A DNA stretch of 64,000 nucleotides from Catellatospora sichuanensis (GTDB lineage: Bacteria; Actinomycetota; Actinomycetes; Mycobacteriales; Micromonosporaceae): NCBI RefSeq assembly GCF_007483665.1, contig NZ_VIQO01000033.1:1-64000 (forward strand), written 5' to 3'. The translations under genes were made by a program, and so were the position numbers. Below are positions 35,427 through 43,304 of this stretch, in pieces. The notes under the pieces were generated by a model. The model had not been told where the DNA came from and ran no database searches. It saw nothing but the letters and a program-made list of their open reading frames with translations. The first letter of the stretch is position 1, and every line of letters starts with the position of its first letter.

Positions 35427-36554
35427 GTGCGCAGCGTCGAGTCGCAGCCGGTGCTGACAGGAATCACCGAGGCCGCCGTCTTCCTGATCGTGACCGTGCG
35501 CGACGGGGCCGAGGACGATGTCCGGGACGTGCTCGGCGACGTGTCGAGCCTGGCGCGGGCCGTCGGGTTCCGGGTGCCGGACGGCCAACTCCAGTGCGTG
35601 GTCGGCATCGGCTCGCTGCTGTGGGACCGGCTGTTCGGCGACCCGCGCCCGGCCGGCCTGCACCCGTTCCGCGAGATCGCCGGCCCGCGGCACGTCGCCG
35701 TCGCCACTCCCGGCGACCTCCTGTTCCACCTGCGGGCCCGCCGGATGGACCTGTGTTTCGAGCTGGCCAAGCAGTTCATGGCCCGGCTGGCCGGCCGGGT
35801 CGACGTGGTCGACGAAACGCACGGCTTCAAGTACTTCGACGAGCGCGACCTGCTCGGGTTCGTCGACGGCACGGAGAACCCGACCGGCAACGCGGCCGCC
35901 GCGGCGGCCTTGATCGGCGACGAGGATCCCGATTTCCTCGGCGGCAGCTACGTGATCGTGCAGAAGTACCTGCACGACATGGCCGCCTGGAACGCGATCT
36001 CGGTGGCCGAGCAGGAGCGGGTGATCGGCCGGACCAAGCTGGACGACATCGAGTTCCCCGACGAGGCCAAGCCCGCCGACTCGCACCTGACCCTGAACAC
36101 GATCACCGACGCCGACGGCACCGAGCATAAGATCGTGCGCGACAACATGCCGTTCGGCTCGGCCGGCGAGGGCGAGTTCGGCACCTACTTCATCGGGTAC
36201 GCGGGCCGGCCCGAGATCACCGAACTGATGCTGGAGAACATGTTCGTCGGCAAGCCGCCCGGCACCACCGACCGCATCCTCGACTTCTCCACCGCGGTGT
36301 CGGGCAGCCTGTTCTTCGTGCCGTCGGCGGACCTGCTCGACGACCTGCCGCCGCCGGCCGGGTCCGGCGCCGTACCGACGGCCGAACCGGCGCAGGCAGA
36401 GCCGGTGGCGGCCGCGCCGGTGGAACTCGGGCCGGTGGGTGCGCCGGGCGCCCTGGCCGTCACGACGGGCGCGACGGCGACGCCGGTATCGGCGGAGATC
36501 GGGCCCGGCGACTCTTCGCTGGGTATCGGCAGCTTGAAGGAGAGCCGGGCATGA
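35427..36554 (+). CDS. DyP-type heme peroxidase, encapsulin cargo
   Basis: 375 residues from GTG 35427 (GGGAGG upstream). It is a class B/P dye-decolorising peroxidase: GFVDG motif (Asp147), proximal heme His220 (DSHLTLN), Arg238 (VRDNMPF) and the end of the fold near residue 308. A 50-residue Pro/Ala/Val/Glu-rich linker follows, and the last residues DSSLGIGSLKE (362-372) match the encapsulin cargo-loading peptide known from DyP cargos. The enzyme oxidises bulky substrates with H2O2 and is packaged inside the shell encoded by the next gene, which overlaps it by 4 nt (ATGA). Confidence 0.95.
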   Translation: MRSVESQPVLTGITEAAVFLIVTVRDGAEDDVRDVLGDVSSLARAVGFRVPDGQLQCVVGIGSLLWDRLFGDPRPAGLHPFREIAGPRHVAVATPGDLLFHLRARRMDLCFELAKQFMARLAGRVDVVDETHGFKYFDERDLLGFVDGTENPTGNAAAAAALIGDEDPDFLGGSYVIVQKYLHDMAAWNAISVAEQERVIGRTKLDDIEFPDEAKPADSHLTLNTITDADGTEHKIVRDNMPFGSAGEGEFGTYFIGYAGRPEITELMLENMFVGKPPGTTDRILDFSTAVSGSLFFVPSADLLDDLPPPAGSGAVPTAEPAQAEPVAAAPVELGPVGAPGALAVTTGATATPVSAEIGPGDSSLGIGSLKESRA

Positions 36555-37357
36555 ACAACCTGCATCGCGAACTCGCCCCCATCTCGGACGAGGCGTGGGA
36601 GAACCTGGAGGCCGAAGCACGCCGCACCTTCACCCGGCACGTGGCGGCCCGCCGGGTCGTCGACGTGATCGGCCCGGCGGGCCTGGACCAGGCCGCCGTC
36701 GGCACCGGTCACCTGCACTCGGCCGCCGACTCCGGCGGGGCGGTCCAGGCGAGGGTGCGGGAGGCCCGCCCGCTGGTCGAGTTCCGGGCGCCGTTCACGG
36801 TGAGCCGGCAGGCGGTCGACGACGTCGCCCGCGGGGCCAAGGACCCGGACTGGCAGCCGGTCAAGGACGCCGCCAAGCAGATCGCCTTCGCCGAGGACGG
36901 CATGGTCTTCGACGGCTTCGCCGAGGCGGGCGTGGTCGGCATCCGGCTGGCGGCGTCCAACCCGCCGATAGCCCTGCCCGGCGACGCCGCCGCCTACCCC
37001 GATGCGGTCGCGCAGGCCATGACCGAGCTGCGCCTGGCCGGGGTCGCGGGGCCGTACACGCTGCTGCTCAGCGCCGATGCGTACACCGCGGTGGCGGAGA
37101 CGACCGACCACGGCTACCCGATCCGCGAGCACCTGTCCCGGGTGCTGGGCAAGGAGAGCCACATCATCTGGGCGCCAGCCCTGACCGGCGGGCTGCTGCT
37201 GTCGACCCGCGGCGGCGACTACGAGTTGCACCTGGGCCAGGACCTGTCGATCGGCTACCTGTCCCACGACGCGTCGGAGGTGCAGCTGTACTTCCAGGAG
37301 TCGCTGACCTTCTTCGTGCAGACCACCGAGGCCGGGGTCGAGCTCACCGCCGGATGA
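36551..37357 (+). CDS. Family 1 encapsulin shell protein
   Basis: 268 residues, the standard size for a T=1 encapsulin of HK97 fold (linocin M18/Cfp29-like). Landmarks: NNLHRELAPISDEAWENLE at the start, HVAARRVVDVIGPAG, the E-loop region with VEFRAPFTVSRQAVDD, and GGDYELHLGQDLSIGYLSHD near the end. Sixty copies assemble into a roughly 24-nm cage that captures cargo through the C-terminal peptide seen on the DyP protein. Start overlaps the DyP stop (ATGA). Probable antioxidant compartment. Confidence 0.96.
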   Translation: MNNLHRELAPISDEAWENLEAEARRTFTRHVAARRVVDVIGPAGLDQAAVGTGHLHSAADSGGAVQARVREARPLVEFRAPFTVSRQAVDDVARGAKDPDWQPVKDAAKQIAFAEDGMVFDGFAEAGVVGIRLAASNPPIALPGDAAAYPDAVAQAMTELRLAGVAGPYTLLLSADAYTAVAETTDHGYPIREHLSRVLGKESHIIWAPALTGGLLLSTRGGDYELHLGQDLSIGYLSHDASEVQLYFQESLTFFVQTTEAGVELTAG

Positions 37358-37369
37358 CCGCCGGACTGC

Positions 37370-37430
37370 CCGCATTCGGGCGTGCCGAGGGCACCTGACG
37401 TGGCACGATTCCGGTGAGGAGGCGTGCGGT
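37370..37430 (+). promoter_or_regulatory. Promoter block (copy B) upstream of the SDR-like gene
   Basis: Copy B of the block at 35271-35330. TGGCACGATTCCGGTGAG at 37401-37418 is identical, flanked by similar sequence on both sides. It lies 13 bp past the encapsulin stop and about 40 bp before the SDR-like gene, giving a second promoter inside the cluster, probably under the same control. Confidence 0.6.
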
Positions 37431-37469
37431 GACGCTCCTTCCCGACCCGCCCGTGAGGGGATGAGGATG

Positions 37470-38249
37470 ATGCTCTCCGGCAAACGCGCCCTGGTGTTCG
37501 CCGCCGACGAGCGGCTCGCCGAAACGGTGGCCCGCCACCTGGGCAAGCAGGGCGCACAGGTGTGGGTCAGCGGCCTGGACACCGAGGCCGTCGAGGCACT
37601 CGCGGAGAAGATCCACGCCGATGGCGGCGAGGCGCATCCGGCCACCGTCGACCCCAGCGACCCGCACCATGTACGCGAATACGTCACCGCCGTCGCCGCG
37701 AAGGGCCCGCTCGACGTGTGCTTCAACGGCTTCGAGCTGCCCGCGCACGCCGCCGGAGTCGGCGTGCCCTACCGCGACCTGGATCCCACCGTGCTCGCCG
37801 AGGCCCTCGGCGAGGTGATCGGCGCGCAGTTCCTGACCGCGCGGGAGGCCGCCCGGGTGATGGTCCCGGCCGGGCGCGGCTCGATCATCACGGTCGCGTC
37901 GACCAACGGCAGCAGCGGCCGCCCGCACACCGGCGCGCTCGGCGCGGTGGCCGGCGCGCTGGAAGCCCTGGCCCGCAGCATGGCCACCGAGTACGGCCCG
38001 TCCGGCGTACGGGTCAACCACGTGCGGGCCACCCGGCTGTCGAGCGGCCCGATGTACTACGAGAACGCCCTGGGCCGGCCGGTGACCGTGGACGAGGTCG
38101 CTGCGGCCGTGGCCTGGCTGTCGTCCGACGCGTCCGGCGGCGTCACCGGACAGGTGATCGAGGTCAGCGGTGGGGAGCACGGGCTCAGCGAGGCCGTGGC
38201 CGCCCGCGGGCCGAGGAGGGAGCGCCATGTCGAACTCGATCTACCATGA
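37470..38249 (+). CDS. Degenerate SDR-family protein in the encapsulin cluster
   Basis: 259 residues from ATG 37470 (GAGGGG about 9 bp upstream; ATGs at 37461 and 37467 are also in frame). Overall it has the length and order of a short-chain dehydrogenase (GSIITVASTNGS, SMATEYGPSGVRVNHVRATR, AWLSSDASGGVTGQVIEVSGG). Key residues are lost: the TGxxxGIG loop reads FAADERLAE, NNAG reads FNGFE, and the YxxxK pair is replaced in TGALGAVAGALEAL. It may bind without catalysing a redox reaction. Position and shared promoter suggest a link to encapsulin function. Confidence 0.85.
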   Translation: MLSGKRALVFAADERLAETVARHLGKQGAQVWVSGLDTEAVEALAEKIHADGGEAHPATVDPSDPHHVREYVTAVAAKGPLDVCFNGFELPAHAAGVGVPYRDLDPTVLAEALGEVIGAQFLTAREAARVMVPAGRGSIITVASTNGSSGRPHTGALGAVAGALEALARSMATEYGPSGVRVNHVRATRLSSGPMYYENALGRPVTVDEVAAAVAWLSSDASGGVTGQVIEVSGGEHGLSEAVAARGPRRERHVELDLP

Positions 38250-38625
38250 CGAATACGGCACCATCAGCCGCGACGACGGCCGCGGCCTGCTGGAGCTGAC
38301 CTGGTCCCCGGCGACCGACCACATCAGTGACGCCGAGTTCAAGGCGCTGATGGCCCGCTTCGCGCAGACCGCCGAGCAGCTGCCCACCCGCTACGTCGTG
38401 GTCGACGCCCGCCACCTGCACCACCGGCCGGACGCCGACTTCGACAGCTGGTGCGACCAGAACGTCATCCCCTGCTACAACCGCGCCGGGGTGGCCAAAC
38501 TCGCGTACCTGATGCGGCCCGCCGAGGCCGCGGAGGCCGAGCCGGCGCCCGAGGGCCCGGCGACGTTCCCGACCGCGTACTTCGATTCGATGGAGTCGGT
38601 GCAGGATTGGCTCAAGACCGGCTGA
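38227..38625 (+). CDS. Small protein resembling STAS/SpoIIAA-like family
   Basis: 132 residues; GAGGAGGGAG precedes ATG 38227, inside the last 23 bases of the SDR-like gene. The pattern (LLELTWSPATDHISDAEFKALM, then RYVVVDARHLHH, then CYNRAGVAKLAYLM) looks like the alternating strand-helix order of STAS or SpoIIAA-like proteins, some of which bind lipids or regulate partners. Assignment is tentative. Co-transcription with the SDR gene is implied by the overlap. Confidence 0.72.
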   Translation: MSNSIYHDEYGTISRDDGRGLLELTWSPATDHISDAEFKALMARFAQTAEQLPTRYVVVDARHLHHRPDADFDSWCDQNVIPCYNRAGVAKLAYLMRPAEAAEAEPAPEGPATFPTAYFDSMESVQDWLKTG

Positions 38626-38693
38626 GAACGATGGCGTGACAGTGCAACAGAGCGCCTCCGCCCGGCGTAGATACCGGGTGGAGGTGGCGACTG

Positions 38694-39203
38694 GTGCCGG
38701 ATCATTCGTTCGACGACTTCGTCCATGCCGCCCTGCCCGCGCTCGGCCGGTACGCGTACGCCCTGACCGGCGAGCGCGCGGCCGGTGAGGACCTGATCCA
38801 GGACACCCTGGTCAAGGTCGCCGGAGCGTGGCGGCGGGTGCACCGCGACGGCAGTCCGCTGGCGTATGCGCGCACGACGATGCTCAACACGTACCTGAGC
38901 GCGTGGCGGATCCGCCGCAGGCGGCCGGCCAGCGTGCCGCTGGAGGACGACTGGCCCGGCCCTGACGCGTACGGCCCGGTCGATGTGCGTGATCAGCTGC
39001 GCCGCGCGCTGGACGCGCTGCCGCGGGCCCAGCGGGCGGTGCTGGTGCTCGGTTTTCTCGACGATCTGTCCGATGAGGAGATCGCCCTGATGCTGGACCG
39101 CCGCCCGGCCACGGTGCGCTCGCTGCGCCACCGCGGCCTGGCGGCGCTGCGCCGGCAGCTCGACGGCGACCAGGTGGAGGGCGGTCCGTATGCACGACGT
39201 TGA
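38694..39203 (+). CDS. SigE-family ECF sigma factor
   Basis: 169 residues from GTG 38694. Sigma region 2 (FDDFVHAALPALGRYAYALTG, GEDLIQDTLVKVA) and region 4 (LDALPRAQRAVLVLGFLDDLSDEEIALMLDRR.ATVRSLRHRGLAALR) are clear. This is the Streptomyces/Micromonospora SigE-type ECF subgroup. It should direct RNA polymerase to its own set of promoters. The next gene overlaps it by 14 nt and encodes a membrane protein, probably its anti-sigma. It lies between two encapsulin loci, which could be targets. Confidence 0.92.
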   Translation: MPDHSFDDFVHAALPALGRYAYALTGERAAGEDLIQDTLVKVAGAWRRVHRDGSPLAYARTTMLNTYLSAWRIRRRRPASVPLEDDWPGPDAYGPVDVRDQLRRALDALPRAQRAVLVLGFLDDLSDEEIALMLDRRPATVRSLRHRGLAALRRQLDGDQVEGGPYARR

Positions 39204-40386
39204 GCGACTCCTGCGCGAGGAACTGAACCGGCGGTCGGAGCTGCCCGCTCCTTCGGCAGCCGCGGTCGTCACCGCGGTGCACGGCCTGCGCCACCGCCGC
39301 CGGGTCACCGCGGTCGCGGCGTTGTGCGCGGTCACGGTGCTGGCCACGCTGGCCGGAACGATCTCCGCGTTGCGGCCCTCGGCTTCCGCACCACCGGCGG
39401 TTCCGTCCCCGCCGCCCGTCGGCGAGGTGTGGCTGACCCTGCCGCCGGACGTCCGCTTCGCCGACGCCGACCATGGATTCGCCCTGGCCCGGTCGTGCTC
39501 GGCGAACCTGTGCCAGCTCTACCTCGCGGCGAGCGCGGACGGCGGCGCGACCTGGCAGCGGCACCCCGTGCCGGGCGAGACGTTTCCCGAGGAGCAGCGC
39601 GCAGGGCAGGTCCACCTGCGCGTGCTCGGCGCCACCAAGGTCGCGCTGGACGCGTTCGACGGCACCCGGCGCAGGTTCACCGCCGACGGCGGCCGGACCT
39701 GGACCAGTCCGCGCGTGGAGCCGCAGGGCACGGTGGCGGAGATCCCCGACGGCGGGCTCGCCGAGGTCCGGTCGAACACCGGGCGGCCCATCGACATCGT
39801 GGTGCTCCGCCCGGACGGCACCTCGGCGCTGCTCGCCACCCCGCCTCTGACCAAGCCGCTGACCTCGATGTGGACGAACGTGCTGCGCGGCGACGACGGC
39901 AGCGCCTGGGTGTACGGCGGCGACGACACCAGGACCTGGTTGTGGGTCAGCCGGGACCGGGGCCGCACCTGGCGGGACGTGCCGCTGCCCGGCGACGCCG
40001 CGGGGCCGGGCGCGGGCCAGGGTCCGCACCTGGAGTACGGCCGGATCGTGTATGTCGTGGAGACGTTCCCGAAGCGCCGGGTGTGGCGCAGCACCGACGA
40101 CGGCGCGCACTGGGCGGACATCAGCCGGGACCTGCCACCGGACCCGGGCGGAGACGCCGGGCTGGGTGCGGTGGTCTGCTTCGACGGCACCCTGCTGGTG
40201 TACGAGCCGATGACGGGCGCCGTCTACCGGGCCATGCCGTCCGAGGCCAGGTTGGGCCGGGTGGGCGACGCGCCGCTCTGGCAGCGGGCCGGCGGCCGCT
40301 ACCTGCGGGGCGCCGGGCCGAAGGGGTCCGACGGGCCCTACGAGCATTCCCCCGACGGGCTGACCTGGACCCCGCTGACGCTGTAG
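39190..40386 (+). CDS. Membrane-anchored beta-propeller-like protein, putative anti-sigma
   Basis: 398 residues. A cytoplasmic N-tail (1-38) leads to one membrane helix (39-62), a Pro/Ala linker and an extracellular domain with repeated Asp-box-like motifs (SADGGATW, TADGGRTW, SRDRGRTW, STDDGAHW), as in sialidase/BNR propellers. Proteins encoded after SigE-family sigma factors often hold them at the membrane. The short N-tail lacks a zinc-binding HxxxCxxC motif, so anti-sigma function is only inferred from overlap and topology. Confidence 0.8.
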   Translation: MHDVERLLREELNRRSELPAPSAAAVVTAVHGLRHRRRVTAVAALCAVTVLATLAGTISALRPSASAPPAVPSPPPVGEVWLTLPPDVRFADADHGFALARSCSANLCQLYLAASADGGATWQRHPVPGETFPEEQRAGQVHLRVLGATKVALDAFDGTRRRFTADGGRTWTSPRVEPQGTVAEIPDGGLAEVRSNTGRPIDIVVLRPDGTSALLATPPLTKPLTSMWTNVLRGDDGSAWVYGGDDTRTWLWVSRDRGRTWRDVPLPGDAAGPGAGQGPHLEYGRIVYVVETFPKRRVWRSTDDGAHWADISRDLPPDPGGDAGLGAVVCFDGTLLVYEPMTGAVYRAMPSEARLGRVGDAPLWQRAGGRYLRGAGPKGSDGPYEHSPDGLTWTPLTL

Positions 40387-40398
40387 CCGGGCACCGAT

Positions 40399-40442
40399 CA
40401 AGGCTCCGTTCACGCCGCTCACCCGGCGAGGACGGAGCCTTG
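40399..40442 (+). terminator. Hairpin after the anti-sigma-like gene
   Basis: CAAGGCTCCGT (40399-40409) pairs with its complement (40432-40442), with an inner 5-bp stem (40413-40417, 40424-40428). Confidence 0.65.
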
Positions 40443-40516
40443 GTCTTGTCCGGGGGCGGCCGCACCCTAACAGAGGACGATCACCACTTCCAGACCTTTC
40501 GTTCATACCACTTGAA

Positions 40517-40570
40517 CACTAAGAATTAGTGCGAACCGGACACACCGGCGGGAAGACTCCCGCCGGTTCG
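40517..40570 (+). promoter_or_regulatory. Leader of the family 2B encapsulin gene: palindrome and competing stem-loops
   Basis: CACTAAGAATTAGTG (40517-40531) is a palindrome in the AT-rich promoter area. Downstream, ACCGGCGGG (40544-40552) pairs with CCCGCCGGT (40559-40567). The end of that second arm overlaps a segment (40563-40570) that can pair with CGAACCGG (40532-40539). The two hairpins cannot form together. The second ends 19 bp before the start codon. Confidence 0.55.
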
Positions 40571-40588
40571 TACTACCAGAGGTGGGTG

Positions 40589-41995
40589 ATGGTGGTGTCT
40601 GTGGATTCCTCCGCGGAAGTCGAGAGTGGACAGGCACGGTCGAGTCTGGCCACGGCGGCGGCCCGCAATCTGGCGACGACGACGAAGTCGGCGCCGCAGA
40701 TGCAGGAGATCTCGTCCCGGTGGCTGCTGCGCATGCTGCCGTGGGTGCAGGTCAAGGGCGGCACGTACCGGGTCAACCGGCGGCTGAGCTACGCGGTCGG
40801 CGACGGACGGGTCAGCTTCACCACGATCGGCGCGCAGGTCAAGGTGGTGCCACCGGAGCTGTGCGAGCTGCCGCTGCTGCGCGACTTCGAGGACCTCGGC
40901 GTGCTCGGCGCGCTGGCCGACCGCTTCACGCAGGCCGAGTACGCGCCCGGCGACGTGATCGTGGAGGCCGGCCAGCCAGCCGACAAGGTGCACCTGATCG
41001 CCCACGGCAAGGTCAACAAGCTGGGCACCGGCAAGTACGGCGACCGGATCGTGCTCGGCGTACTGGCCGACGGGGAGTACTTCGGCGACCAGTCGCTGGT
41101 CAAGCTCGGCAGCACCTGGGACGTCACCGTCAAGGCGGTGACCAGCTGCATCGTGATGTCGCTGAGCCGTGGCGCGTTCGACGAGGTCGTCGGGCAGTCC
41201 GAGCAGCTGCGCGACCACGTCCGGCGCCACCAGGCCAACCCGGTACCGCCGCAGAACAAACACGGCGAGGCCGCGATCGAGATCTCGGCGGGCCACATCG
41301 GCGAGGCGCAGCTGCCCGGCACGTTCGTCGACTACGAGCTGACCCCCCGGGAGTACGAGCTCAGCGTCGCGCAGACCGTGCTCCAGGTGCACACCCGGGT
41401 CGCCGACCTCTACAACGAGCCGATGAACCAGATCGAGCAGCAGTTGCGGCTCACCATCGAGGCGCTCAAGGAACGCCAGGAGCACGAGCTGATCAACCAC
41501 CGGGAGTTCGGGCTGCTCCACAACGCCGACCTCAAACAGCGGATACACACCCGCACCGGGCCGCCGACCCCCGACGACCTGGACGAGCTGCTCAGCCGGC
41601 GGCGCAGCTCGCACCTGTTCCTCGCCCACCCGCAGGCCATCGCCGCCTTCGGCCGCGAGTGCACCCGCCGGGGCATCTACCCGCAGGGCGTGGAGATCAA
41701 CGGGAGCACGGTGCCCGCCTGGCGCGGCGTGCCGCTGCTGCCCTGCAACAAGATCCCGGTGAGCCCGACCCGGACCACCTCGATCCTCGTGATGCGTCTC
41801 GGCGAGCAGGAGCAGGGCGTCATCGGCCTGCACCAGACCGGCCTGCCCGACGAGTACCAGCCGAGCCTGTCGGTGCGCTTCATGGGCATCAACGACAAGG
41901 CGATCCTGTCGTACCTGGTCAGCGCCTACTACTCCGCCGCGGTGCTGGTCCCCGACGCGCTCGGGGTGCTGGAGAACGTGGAACTCGGCCACTGA
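40589..41995 (+). CDS. Family 2B encapsulin shell protein with cyclic-nucleotide-binding domain
   Basis: 468 residues from ATG 40589 (AGAGGTGG upstream). N-terminal shell segment (1-75: [20 protein letters not shown]), then an inserted cNMP-binding/Crp-like domain (about 80-195: [38 protein letters not shown]), then the HK97-type remainder ([48 protein letters not shown]). This is the family 2B encapsulin architecture, often misannotated as a transcription regulator. It forms a protein cage whose inserted domain may sense a nucleotide. The next gene is its expected cargo type. Confidence 0.93.
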   Translation: MVVSVDSSAEVESGQARSSLATAAARNLATTTKSAPQMQEISSRWLLRMLPWVQVKGGTYRVNRRLSYAVGDGRVSFTTIGAQVKVVPPELCELPLLRDFEDLGVLGALADRFTQAEYAPGDVIVEAGQPADKVHLIAHGKVNKLGTGKYGDRIVLGVLADGEYFGDQSLVKLGSTWDVTVKAVTSCIVMSLSRGAFDEVVGQSEQLRDHVRRHQANPVPPQNKHGEAAIEISAGHIGEAQLPGTFVDYELTPREYELSVAQTVLQVHTRVADLYNEPMNQIEQQLRLTIEALKERQEHELINHREFGLLHNADLKQRIHTRTGPPTPDDLDELLSRRRSSHLFLAHPQAIAAFGRECTRRGIYPQGVEINGSTVPAWRGVPLLPCNKIPVSPTRTTSILVMRLGEQEQGVIGLHQTGLPDEYQPSLSVRFMGINDKAILSYLVSAYYSAAVLVPDALGVLENVELGH

Positions 41996-42002
41996 TTCCG
42001 CC

Positions 42003-42049
42003 GCCGGGCACCTTGCCGGCGTGTGCGCACGTTGGACAGGGTGCCCGGC
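42003..42049 (+). promoter_or_regulatory. Intercistronic hairpin between shell and cargo genes
   Basis: GCCGGGCACC (42003-42012) pairs with GGTGCCCGGC (42040-42049). It may reduce read-through to the polyprenyl synthase and so set the shell-to-cargo ratio; this is inferred. Confidence 0.5.
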
Positions 42050-42086
42050 GTCTTGTCGTTAGCCCTTCGGGAGAGGTGGTACCACC

Positions 42087-43124
42087 ATGAGCACTGTGGA
42101 GATGGCACGCGGTCAGTCCGCACGGGACGTGCTGGCGTGGAGCCGCACCCTCGTCGACCCCGCGTTAAGAACCGCGGTCGGCACGCTGCGGCCCTCGATG
42201 CGCCGCATTTCGGGGTATCACTTCGGCTGGTGGGACGCCGACGGCACGCCCGCCACCGGGGACGCCGGCAAGGCGATCCGCCCGGCGCTGGCACTCGTGG
42301 CGGCCGAGTCGGTGGGCGGCGACGCCGCCCACGCGGTGCCCGCGGCGGTCGCGGTGGAGTTGATCCACAACTTCTCGCTGCTGCACGACGACATCATGGA
42401 CGGCGACGTCACCCGGCGGCACCGGCCCACCGCGTGGACGGTGTTCGGGCAGGCCCCCGCCATCCTGGCCGGTGACGCGCTGCTCGCCCTGGGCTTCGAC
42501 GTGCTCGCCGGATGCGGGCACCCGGCCGTGCCCGAGGCGGGCCGCCTGCTCAACACCGCGGTCCAGGAGCTGCTCGACGGGCAGAGCGCGGACCTGGAGT
42601 TCGAGGAGCGCGACGACGTACGCCTCGCCGAGTGCCTGTCCATGGCCGAGTCGAAGACGGCCGCGCTGCTGGGCGGGGCGTGCGCCCTCGGCGCCCTGCT
42701 CGGCGGCGGAACGTCCGAGCAGGTCGCGGCGCTGACCGAGTTCGGCCGCCGGATGGGGCTGGCCTTCCAGTTCGTCGACGACCTGCTCGGCATCTGGGGC
42801 GACCCGGCGGTCACCGGCAAGCCGGTGCACTCCGACCTGGCCAGCCGCAAGAAGTCGCTGCCGGTCGTCGCCGCGCTCACCTCCGGCACCCCCGCCGGGC
42901 ACGAGCTGGGCCTGCTCTACCAGCGCCAAGGCCCACTCGACGGACCGGAGCTGACCCACGCCGCCGAGCTGGTCGACGCGGCAGGTGCCCGCGCCTGGGC
43001 CCGCGCCCGAGCGGACGCCCTGCTGGCCCAGGCGCTACGCCGGCTGCACAGCGCCGACCTGGCCCTGGCCCCCGCCTCCCAGCTACACGCCCTGGCCCGC
43101 CTCGCCACCCACCGCCAACGCTGA
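42087..43124 (+). CDS. Polyprenyl synthase, probable family 2B encapsulin cargo
   Basis: 345 residues, all-alpha trans-prenyltransferase. First Asp-rich motif DDIMD (101-105) and second DDLLGIWGD (231-239) bind Mg-diphosphate; RxxxxH/Lys motifs are typical. It condenses isopentenyl diphosphate onto an allylic primer; the chain length is not certain, though a Phe five residues before DDIMD suggests a shorter product. Known family 2B encapsulin loci often pair a shell with such a polyprenyl transferase. The N-terminal stretch before the fold is only about 35 residues. Follows the shell gene by 91 bp with its own GGGAGAGGTGG. Confidence 0.92.
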   Translation: MSTVEMARGQSARDVLAWSRTLVDPALRTAVGTLRPSMRRISGYHFGWWDADGTPATGDAGKAIRPALALVAAESVGGDAAHAVPAAVAVELIHNFSLLHDDIMDGDVTRRHRPTAWTVFGQAPAILAGDALLALGFDVLAGCGHPAVPEAGRLLNTAVQELLDGQSADLEFEERDDVRLAECLSMAESKTAALLGGACALGALLGGGTSEQVAALTEFGRRMGLAFQFVDDLLGIWGDPAVTGKPVHSDLASRKKSLPVVAALTSGTPAGHELGLLYQRQGPLDGPELTHAAELVDAAGARAWARARADALLAQALRRLHSADLALAPASQLHALARLATHRQR

Positions 43125-43140
43125 CCCGCCCCACCCCCGC

Positions 43141-43243
43141 CTTGCGTAGACGCTGGCCCTTGCGTAGACGCTGGCCCTTGCGTAGACGCTGGCCTATGTC
43201 ATCGAATTCGATCTACTTATTGTCGATGACATAGGCCAGCGTC
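43141..43243. repeat. 18-bp tandem repeat x3 leading into a palindrome
   Basis: CTTGCGTAGACGCTGGCC is repeated exactly three times (43141, 43159, 43177). The last copy forms the left part of an inverted repeat with perfect 21-bp arms (43185-43205 and 43223-43243). The palindrome is related to that at 18781. It lies between convergent genes. Confidence 0.8.
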
Positions 43244-43304
43244 GATGACAGCGGCGGGCGTGGACGCGAATCGGACCGCCCGGCCGCGGCTCGGTTCGGC
43301 CGGG

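Noticed and set aside
32244-36620. Extended 1458-codon frame for the GH3 gene
   Set aside because: The signal peptide and ribosome-binding site mark ATG 34982; the upstream part runs antisense to DyP.
40589-41995. Crp/Fnr-type transcription regulator
   Set aside because: It has a cNMP-binding domain but no helix-turn-helix; flanking sequence matches family 2B encapsulin.
43141-43194. Tandem 18-bp repeats as a CRISPR array
   Set aside because: No unique spacers; units are contiguous.
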